In this document: piece by piece, positions 18,440 through 24,325 of the stretch
Position numbering within the stretch: the stretch's first letter is position 1
How the letters are laid out: the number at the start of each line of letters is the position of its first letter
Origin: 2-02-FULL-55-14 sp964534125
GTDB lineage: Bacteria; Bacteroidota; Ignavibacteria; UBA10030
Direction of reading: 5' to 3'
DNA length: 64,000 nucleotides
Assembly (NCBI GenBank): GCA_964534125.1
Contig: CAZHOJ010000001.1
Span: 682,001 to 746,000, forward strand
Translations under genes and position numbers: made by a program
The notes under the pieces: generated by a model
Told to the model about the DNA's origin: nothing
What the model saw: the letters and a program-made list of their open reading frames with translations, nothing else
Database searches by the model: none

Positions 18440-19746
18440 CGTAGAAGCACTGCTTTCGACTCGATCATGCGTCTGGCATCCTCGAGCGCTGCTGACGGCT
18501 GGATCGTCTGCTCGATTGCCTTGTTCAGATAATGTGAAAGTACATCGGATGTCTTCGTGTACTCGACGAGAGCCGGCCGGTGGAATCCCCGCTCCAGCAG
18601 GCTGTGATAGAACACCAGCTCCGGGTGCGATGCCACGAGCGCCGTATCAGCATACACATGCGTGTTGATCGGAATGAATCCCCCGAGCTCGAACAGGATA
18701 CGCTGTGCTTCCTCTGATTGCAGGTATTCGATGAACTGCGACGCCTCCCTCTTCTTCGCGCTCGAGCGGGAGAGCATGAGGTTCCATCCGCCGAACACGG
18801 AGGCAGGCTCTGATCCGGCCATATGCGGGAGCGGGGCTCGGGCGACCGAGCGAAGTTTCGCGGAATCGCCATAGAAGGTGCTGAAGTTCTCGATGAAGTT
18901 TGGCCACCCCCGGACGAACACCGCATCGGACTCCAGGAAGTACCTGTACGACTCGTTCTCGTCGAACTTTGCGACATCGGCGGGGCTCGCTCCGGATCGG
19001 ACGAGGGAGACAAGCCATTGGAGAGCCGTCGCAGCCGCAGGGCTGTTGAGGGAGAACGACGTATCGAGCTCGAAACCGTGATCGTAGCTCTTCGCCACCT
19101 CCAGGAAATTGCAGATCAGGCCTTCGTACTCCTTTGCCTGAAAGATGTAGAATGGCCGGTCCGAATACCCGAGACGCCGCCGCAGCTTCATCATCTCGTC
19201 CCACGTCAGAGATGCACGCAGCCGTTCCTCGACCGCATCTGCATCCGGCAACCTGCGAACAATGTCCCGCCGGTAGTACATCAGTCCGATGTCGATGTAC
19301 ATCGGAAGTGCAACAAGGGTGTCGTTCCAGACACACGATTGAAGGGCAGTCGGAAGAATATCGCTCCGCACATGTGGCGTGATGTGCGACTCGAGCGGCT
19401 CGGCCCAGCGGGCGAAGCGGGGCACCCAGATGAGGTCGACCGCGAAGATGTCGAGCCTTTCGCTCTTGCTCCGCAATGAACGGGCCAGCAGTTCCTTCCG
19501 CTCGTTGGTCGTGAACTTCTCAAAGGGAAGGTCGACGGGAATAACTTCAATGGCGCCGCGGTGACGCTCATTGAACCGAGCGATGACCGCCTCGTGCGCG
19601 GGCGAAATATTGTCCGCAAAATAGACCTGCACCGCACCGTTGTCGTCACCGGACGTCCCCTGCTGCGGCTTTCCAACATAAAGGCTGATGACGAGCAACA
19701 GTCCGAGACTGAGGCCGACAAGAATGGTCAATGTTCGTAGGCGCAT
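18436..19746 (-). CDS. Extracellular sugar-binding protein (SBP family 1), sensor-associated
   Basis: A 436-residue periplasmic binding protein of the type that feeds sugar ABC importers. The N-terminus MRLRTLTILVGLSLGLLLVI is a hydrophobic signal or anchor without a lipobox. The mature part begins like SBP family 1 (VYFADNISPAHEAVIARFNE, then LDIFAVDLIWVPRFARW) and contains the family blocks PMYIDIGLMYYRRD, TWDEM, and FGGWNLMLSRSSAKKREA with ASQFIEYL. No ABC permease or ATPase gene is nearby; instead the stop overlaps the histidine kinase start by 4 bases. The likely role is therefore ligand detection and presentation to the kinase rather than transport. A GAGAGGACC ribosome-binding site precedes the ATG. 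The ligand is unknown; an oligosaccharide from beta-glucan fits the downstream genes. Confidence 0.9.
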   Translation of the reverse strand: MRLRTLTILVGLSLGLLLVISLYVGKPQQGTSGDDNGAVQVYFADNISPAHEAVIARFNERHRGAIEVIPVDLPFEKFTTNERKELLARSLRSKSERLDIFAVDLIWVPRFARWAEPLESHITPHVRSDILPTALQSCVWNDTLVALPMYIDIGLMYYRRDIVRRLPDADAVEERLRASLTWDEMMKLRRRLGYSDRPFYIFQAKEYEGLICNFLEVAKSYDHGFELDTSFSLNSPAAATALQWLVSLVRSGASPADVAKFDENESYRYFLESDAVFVRGWPNFIENFSTFYGDSAKLRSVARAPLPHMAGSEPASVFGGWNLMLSRSSAKKREASQFIEYLQSEEAQRILFELGGFIPINTHVYADTALVASHPELVFYHSLLERGFHRPALVEYTKTSDVLSHYLNKAIEQTIQPSAALEDARRMIESKAVLLR

Positions 19747-19845
19747 GGTCCTCTCAACGGCGGACTGGATAACACATATACCGTAACGGGCATGGAACGG
19801 AAAAAATGATCGGTCAGCGTTCAGGATCCCGAAAGATGGGTACGG

Positions 19846-20553
19846 CTACGGGACGAGCCGCCCAGGGTCGAGGGACAAGAGGATATCGATGTCGAGCCGG
19901 TATTCCTTCGTCAGCTCGGTGCTCCTGGACAGCACCTTGTAGTCGCCTGAGATGATCTCCGAGAGGGCGAGATTCAGATTTCCCGCGGCCGCAAAGGCAT
20001 AGCGCAGGTCCTTGTGCGCCACGGGAACAAAGCCCTTCTCGGTCGTGAAGAACCCTATCTCCTCCTCACCGATCTGCCGCCGCTCGATCTCGGCGATGCG
20101 GGCCTCGATGTCGGTGCTCCGCTGCTTCTCCACCTCCTTGTCCCGTATGATATGCCGGTGCGCAGTTGCGAGCGCATGGCGGAGGTGTTTCACGAGGTGC
20201 GAAGCGTATTCACGGCCATAGTACACCGTCGTCCTGCGGATATCTGTCCCGTCGATCGTCCACTCGATCGTGATGATGTCCGGCTTTCGGTCCTCGTTGA
20301 AATCCTTCGTTTCCACATACTTGACCAGCTCATCCTCTTTCTTATAGAGGGACACCGTTCCGCGACCTTCCTCCCGGTATTCGATACGGTCGAAGTCCGA
20401 CCCGTCCAGGAATTCCACATAGCAGATGTGCCCGTCGGGATCGACGGTCAGGTTCTCATAGTATGTCCGGTGGGAGACCGGCTCGTCCTGTGCGGCTGAC
20501 GCGACGAGCAGGGTCACCATCATCACGAAGACAGCGAATGTTCTGTTGTGCAT
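19846..20553 (-). CDS. Hypothetical exported protein
   Basis: A 235-residue protein with a clear signal peptide (MHNRTFAVFVMMVTLLVASA). The start at 20553 is preferred over an ATG 57 bases upstream because the signal then begins at the N-terminus and GGGATGG lies just before it. The mature part starts with strand-rich sequence (HICYVEFLDGSDFDRIEYRE). A segment DFNEDRKPDIITIEWTIDG resembles FG-GAP-like or periplasmic repeat proteins. A long charged helix (about 120-175) precedes a C-terminal region with no recognisable motif. It is encoded 99 bases upstream of the sugar-binding sensor gene on the same strand. No function can be given. Confidence 0.7.
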   Translation of the reverse strand: MHNRTFAVFVMMVTLLVASAAQDEPVSHRTYYENLTVDPDGHICYVEFLDGSDFDRIEYREEGRGTVSLYKKEDELVKYVETKDFNEDRKPDIITIEWTIDGTDIRRTTVYYGREYASHLVKHLRHALATAHRHIIRDKEVEKQRSTDIEARIAEIERRQIGEEEIGFFTTEKGFVPVAHKDLRYAFAAAGNLNLALSEIISGDYKVLSRSTELTKEYRLDIDILLSLDPGRLVP

Positions 20554-20737
20554 GGTCCATCCCAGCGTTCTTGAACACTGGAATCTACGCAGCCCGGCTG
20601 CGATTATCAATCCTGATCCTCAGCGGTTTTTCCCTTCCGGGTTCCCATTGACTCCGAAGCGGTGAATCGGTAGGTTTCGTGCATCATGCCCGGTTTTCCG
20701 GATCGTCCCTTCCCGACAACCAGCTTCGGAGGACGTC

Positions 20738-21241
20738 ATGATCCTGTCGAAACTTCGTTCCTTTCTCGACCAGCACGCGATACGGTACACCACCTGCACC
20801 CATTCCGTCGCTTTCACGGCCGAAGAGCTGTCGCAGGCGACGCACATCCCGGGCCGGGAGATCGCCAAAACGGTCGTCGTCTGGATGGACGGCGCGATGG
20901 TCCTCGCTGTCCTTCCGGCGACGCACGTGATCGACTTCGGCCTGCTTCGCAAGGGAAGCGGCGCGAAGGAGATCGAGATCGCTTCCGAACCCGAGTTCAA
21001 GGACGCTTTCCCCGACTGCGAGCTCGGTGCGATGCCCCCGTTCGGCAACCTGTTCGACATGCGGACGTTCGTCGACCTGCGACTCACCGAGGACACAGAG
21101 ATCTCGTTCAACGCGGGGAACCACCGTGAGATGGTCAGGATGTCGTATGCTGACTTCGGACGCCTCGTGAAACCGACAGTGCTCCGGTTCGCCGTCGAAA
21201 AACGTTCTGCCGTTTCAATGGACCCGGTACAGCTCATGTGA
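20738..21241 (+). CDS. YbaK/EbsC-family aminoacyl-tRNA deacylase
   Basis: A 167-residue cytoplasmic protein of the YbaK/ProX editing family, which hydrolyses mischarged aminoacyl-tRNAs. Features seen are HSVAFTAEELSQATHIPGRE near the N-terminus, KTVVVWMDGAMVLAVLPATH in the core, and the family block GAMPPFGNLF (about residues 98-107), followed by NAGNHREMVRMSYADF. Length matches single-domain members. The start is supported by GGAGG 7 bases before the ATG. It is transcribed alone on the plus strand, away from the minus-strand gene at 19846, and a long hairpin follows the stop. Which tRNA it edits cannot be told from sequence. Confidence 0.92.
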   Translation: MILSKLRSFLDQHAIRYTTCTHSVAFTAEELSQATHIPGREIAKTVVVWMDGAMVLAVLPATHVIDFGLLRKGSGAKEIEIASEPEFKDAFPDCELGAMPPFGNLFDMRTFVDLRLTEDTEISFNAGNHREMVRMSYADFGRLVKPTVLRFAVEKRSAVSMDPVQLM

Positions 21242-21253
21242 CCGCAGTGTCCG

Positions 21254-21291
21254 GCTTTCTGGGGGTCCCCTGGCTGGGACTCCCGGAAGGC
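21254..21291 (+). terminator. Hairpin terminator after YbaK-family gene
   Basis: A 16-pair stem with a 6-base loop (left arm 21254-21269, right arm 21276-21291; three G-T pairs), starting 12 bases after the stop and followed by CCCTCTTTGCC. The T-run is weak, so termination strength is uncertain. Confidence 0.55.
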
Positions 21292-21353
21292 CCTCTTTGC
21301 CAAGGATCCGCCTGTTTTTCCCTCCGGCGGTCACCGCTTCCTCCCTCCCAGCA

Positions 21354-21367
21354 TAGGAAATTTCCTA
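21354..21367. promoter_or_regulatory. Perfect 14-base palindrome, candidate operator
   Basis: TAGGAAATTTCCTA is fully symmetric and AT-rich in its centre, and lies 97 bases upstream of the small gene at 21464. Such a site would suit a dimeric repressor or activator. No regulator gene that obviously matches it is adjacent. Confidence 0.35.
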
Positions 21368-21424
21368 CGGAAAATTCGCCTATTCACGGATAGTTCCGAC
21401 GCTTCCTCCGGTGTAAGTTGCATA

Positions 21425-21453
21425 CCGAAGATCTGAGCATCTGACATCTTCGG
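21425..21453 (+). promoter_or_regulatory. 5'-leader hairpin overlapping the ribosome-binding site
   Basis: Arms CCGAAGAT (21425-21432) and ATCTTCGG (21446-21453) form a perfect 8-pair stem. The last two bases of the right arm are the first two of GGAG (21452-21455), the presumed Shine-Dalgarno sequence of the gene whose ATG is at 21464. Folding would partly mask ribosome binding. Confidence 0.4.
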
Positions 21454-21463
21454 AGATGATACG

Positions 21464-21763
21464 ATGACGCTCTCTTACACCATATCGAACACCATCCGCA
21501 AGGGCATCTCGACCCTCGGTTCCGTCCTCCATCAGGCACGGTTCGGGGGCACAGTCGGGACATACAGGTTCGAAGCGACCGGACCCCGTTCGGCCCGGCT
21601 TGTTCTCGATAATCCGTACCCCTGCGATTCCTACGAAGCGATCATAACAGCAATGGTTCAACGGTTTACTCCAACGGGTGCCACGCCTACAATCCAGCAT
21701 CACAATACATCACCGAGCAGGTCCCGGCACGGGTTTGCCTGCACTTACACCGTCACCTGGTAA
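21464..21763 (+). CDS. Small protein resembling the C-terminal part of V4R/heme-NO-associated domains
   Basis: A 99-residue basic protein with no signal peptide. The second half (ARLVLDNPYPCDSYEAIITA, then GFACTYTVTW) resembles the end of V4R/DUF2378-type sensory domains, which often finish with a cysteine-containing CTYxVxW block; this resemblance is from memory and untested. Start support: GGAG 8 bases before the ATG. The leader holds a palindrome at 21354-21367 and a hairpin that touches the ribosome-binding site. No downstream partner gene exists on this strand, and the next gene is convergent. It could be a free-standing ligand-binding module or a fragment of a formerly larger protein. 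Confidence 0.6.
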   Translation: MTLSYTISNTIRKGISTLGSVLHQARFGGTVGTYRFEATGPRSARLVLDNPYPCDSYEAIITAMVQRFTPTGATPTIQHHNTSPSRSRHGFACTYTVTW

Positions 21764-21834
21764 GGGTGGACAACCCACCAGGGACGCTCCACGCACGCCG
21801 CATCTCTCCTCAGCACCCGGCACAACACAAAAAA

Positions 21835-21860
21835 AGGCCCGAAGATTCTTCTTCGGGCCT
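21835..21860 (-). terminator. Rho-independent terminator after the small membrane protein gene
   Basis: Stem AGGCCCGAAG / CTTCGGGCCT with a 6-base loop, followed on the minus strand by a run of seven T. It lies 29 bases after the stop at 21889. The same stem sequence is used again at 22392-22417. Confidence 0.85.
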
Positions 21861-21888
21861 CACTCTGTACGGACCAGACGCGATGCCG

Positions 21889-22269
21889 CTACGCCGAGAC
21901 CCGGCGGGACCGCTTCCCGGCCCGGACGATCCCCCCGATACCCACAGCACCAGCTGCGAGCGAGCTGAGAAGTCCGAGATACAGCGGTGAAAATTCCATA
22001 TCCTCGGCGGCTTCCTTGACCTCCTCTCCCATTTCCACTCCCCGCTCAACGACGGCCTCGTGGAACGAATCTGCCGTCTCGATGTAGCCAACGAATCCTA
22101 TCGCGTTCGGCAGGACCAACGCTATGACGGTAAAGAGAATGAACCGTTTCACCATCCGGACCGTAAACATCATGATCCAGCCGGCGATGAACAGCAGTCC
22201 TGCTGTGACCACGATCGGATCGGCCCATGCACCGGAATGCACGTACAGATCTTCCACGATATCGAACAT
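21889..22269 (-). CDS. Hypothetical small membrane protein
   Basis: A 126-residue protein starting at 22269, chosen because GGAGG lies 8 bases upstream. Three hydrophobic segments are visible: PIVVTAGLLFIAGWIMMFTV, then FILFTVIALVLPNAIGFVGY, and near the C-terminus LYLGLLSSLAAGAVGIGGIV. Between the second and third is an acidic amphipathic stretch (VVERGVEMGEEVKEAAEDME). The C-terminus is basic (RAGKRSRRVSA). It is isolated between two terminators carrying the same stem, so it is a single-gene unit. No family was recognised. Confidence 0.7.
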   Translation of the reverse strand: MFDIVEDLYVHSGAWADPIVVTAGLLFIAGWIMMFTVRMVKRFILFTVIALVLPNAIGFVGYIETADSFHEAVVERGVEMGEEVKEAAEDMEFSPLYLGLLSSLAAGAVGIGGIVRAGKRSRRVSA

Positions 22270-22391
22270 GCGCTGTACCTCCTTCTCTGAACATGTCAAG
22301 GTAGGCACGCCGGGGACGATGTGCAAACCGGCCGAACTGCCCGCCCGCATGTGCCGGATCTCCCTCTGGAAGTCCGGAGCAGAGAACAAAA

Positions 22392-22417
22392 AGGCCCGAA
22401 GCGTGCACTTCGGGCCT
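22392..22417 (-). terminator. Rho-independent terminator of the SusC/SusD/lipoprotein operon
   Basis: Stem AGGCCCGAAG / CTTCGGGCCT, loop of 6 bases, followed on the minus strand by TTTTTGTT. It is 46 bases after the lipoprotein stop at 22463. Confidence 0.85.
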
Positions 22418-22462
22418 CATACATCATGGACCGGGCGTCCTTCTGCAACGGCGCTTCCCTCC

Positions 22463-22921
22463 TCAGTTCACCACGGGCGGCTGACTGTTCCCCCCTCCCT
22501 TGTCCGATGACGAGCTCAGATGCCGGATCCCGAGGAACGCCACAATGGTCGCGCCGGAAATGATCCCGGTGAAGATCACCGACCGTACCGCGTCGATCCG
22601 TTCGACCTCAACGACCGTTCCTGAGCCGAGGGGGACAGTATAGAATCCCATCCCGGTCAATCCGAACGTCCCGTACTGTTCCCCCCACCCGACACAAGTC
22701 CAAATGCTGTCTGCCTGGGACTCGAACCGGTACTGGCCCGCGGGGAAGTCGTAGCGGTAGCCGTCAGCCGCGGCGATCCTGAGCCCCTGATCCTGCGGAT
22801 CGATATCTGCGATGTTCATTCCGGGCTCGAGCGCTTGGAACGTACTGCACCCCCCGTGCAGGACGATGAGGGCGATCAGCAGCATCGATGTCGCGGTGCG
22901 ATATGTGCAGGTCTGCTTCAT
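22463..22921 (-). CDS. Hypothetical lipoprotein downstream of SusC/SusD
   Basis: A 152-residue lipoprotein starting at 22921 (MKQTCTYRTATSMLLIALIV) with lipobox LHGGC. The start is placed here because the signal sequence begins at this methionine; upstream in-frame ATGs would add an arginine-rich segment. The mature part has short glycine- and aromatic-rich strands (GYRYDFPAGQYRFES; YGTFGLTGMGFYTVPLG) and then a hydrophobic segment VIFTGIISGATIVAFLGI near residue 130, ending in a Ser/Gly/Pro tail. The late hydrophobic segment is unusual for an outer-membrane lipoprotein. It follows the SusD-like gene by 53 bases and precedes a terminator, so it is the last gene of that operon. No function can be assigned. 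Confidence 0.65.
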   Translation of the reverse strand: MKQTCTYRTATSMLLIALIVLHGGCSTFQALEPGMNIADIDPQDQGLRIAAADGYRYDFPAGQYRFESQADSIWTCVGWGEQYGTFGLTGMGFYTVPLGSGTVVEVERIDAVRSVIFTGIISGATIVAFLGIRHLSSSSDKGGGNSQPPVVN

Positions 22922-22974
22922 AGGACAACCCGGCCGGCGGACGACCATCCGGCCGCCAGCCGGGTCCCGGTGAT

Positions 22975-24306
22975 TCATTCCGTGATCGGTATCTCGAACT
23001 CGTACAGCGCACCGGAACGGAAGTAGTGGTCGCGGCCCCACCTCCGGAGCGCCTGGAAGTACATCCCCACCTCGACAGCGAACTCCATCCTGATCTCGTA
23101 CTCCAGAGCCGCCATCGCCGTCGCTTCGTCAGCAGCGACAGCCAACGGAACGGGTGCCCCGGCATCATCCACCACTCCGGAGCGGATCGTATTGATGTCC
23201 GCAATGCCGCCCGCTACATCTCCGGACCGGATCTTCGCTTCTGCCGAGATGAGCGCGTTCTCCTGCCATGAGAGGATACGGATCGGCGTTTCGGCCGTCG
23301 TGGCGCCGTTGTACTTGGATATCTTCAGCGGCGCCGTCCAGCCGGTCTGGTACGAATAGTACGTCTGCCGGTCATTGGCACCGAAGGTCGCATTCGCGAC
23401 GCCATCGACTGTGGTCGACAGCAGGTTCACGCGCTCGTCCTTCGGGTCCTCAGTGATGTAGAACTTGCTCATCGACATCCGGATGCGGTTGTTATAGCCG
23501 TCCGCAAATCCGGCAGTGAATATCGCCATGCCATCAGCCGGATTGTCATACGGGCCGAAGACCTGGCTCACCGCCGCAGGATCGGTCGGCTGTAGTCCCC
23601 CGGCGGACGCCGCAAGCGCGGCCGCATAGTTGCCGAGCTGCAGGTTCGCCTTCGCACGGAGGGTGTTCGCCGCCTTCCGGATATCGATGTTCACCCACGT
23701 ATCCTCGGGCGGATCGCTTCCTGCATACATCGCCTCGATCGCGTTGAAATCAGCTATCGCCCGATCGAGCGCCTCGGAAGCTGGATACCTCGGGCCGCGA
23801 TTGAAGTTCACCTCTCTGAAGACGAGCCCCAGGTAGAGGGTCGACCACCCCCGGACCAGGGTCGAGAACGCAACGAACGTCTGCTTGCGCTGTTCAACGC
23901 TCGGAGCGCTCGCCGGGAGCTGGTCCGCGAAATCAAACTGATGCACATAGGTGGTCAGGAACAGGTCCGCCTGGTTGCGCGCATCGTGCAGCCCGGCGTA
24001 CATCGTGTTCGCCTCGGTCAGGCCGGAGTGGAACTGGCCCATGTCGATATCGCCGGACCCCTGGTAGGAATCCGTCTCGTCGACGTTGTCCGTGGCTATC
24101 TCCGCTGAGTAGGTGACGTTGTCGAGCACGTTCACGAGCCGCTCATACGAGCCCTGGACTGCGAGCCGGGCGGCGGGATATCCCCCGCCGATGATGTCCT
24201 CCGCGGTCACGAGCGTGTTGTCCTCCGCCTCGAACAGGTCGTCGCAGGACATGAACGCCAGCACGACGGCTGCGAGGAGGACGGGTATCATTCGTCTTGT
24301 AGTCAT
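22975..24306 (-). CDS. SusD/RagB-like outer-membrane lipoprotein
   Basis: A 443-residue lipoprotein (lipobox LAFMSC, C21) of the SusD/RagB type, which binds a nutrient at the cell surface and forms a lid over its SusC partner. The helical TPR-like fold is suggested by repeated alanine-rich segments (KAANTLRAKANLQLGNYAAA). Near the C-terminus IRILSWQENALISAEAKIRSG followed by DINTIRS is the usual SusD pattern of residues after RGDV-type loops. The final FEIPITE is also characteristic. It lies 19 bases after the SusC stop. The nutrient is unknown; no glycoside hydrolase or protease is encoded beside it. Confidence 0.88.
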   Translation of the reverse strand: MTTRRMIPVLLAAVVLAFMSCDDLFEAEDNTLVTAEDIIGGGYPAARLAVQGSYERLVNVLDNVTYSAEIATDNVDETDSYQGSGDIDMGQFHSGLTEANTMYAGLHDARNQADLFLTTYVHQFDFADQLPASAPSVEQRKQTFVAFSTLVRGWSTLYLGLVFREVNFNRGPRYPASEALDRAIADFNAIEAMYAGSDPPEDTWVNIDIRKAANTLRAKANLQLGNYAAALAASAGGLQPTDPAAVSQVFGPYDNPADGMAIFTAGFADGYNNRIRMSMSKFYITEDPKDERVNLLSTTVDGVANATFGANDRQTYYSYQTGWTAPLKISKYNGATTAETPIRILSWQENALISAEAKIRSGDVAGGIADINTIRSGVVDDAGAPVPLAVAADEATAMAALEYEIRMEFAVEVGMYFQALRRWGRDHYFRSGALYEFEIPITE

Positions 24307-24325
24307 TGCTGTTCTCCTCTGGTCG

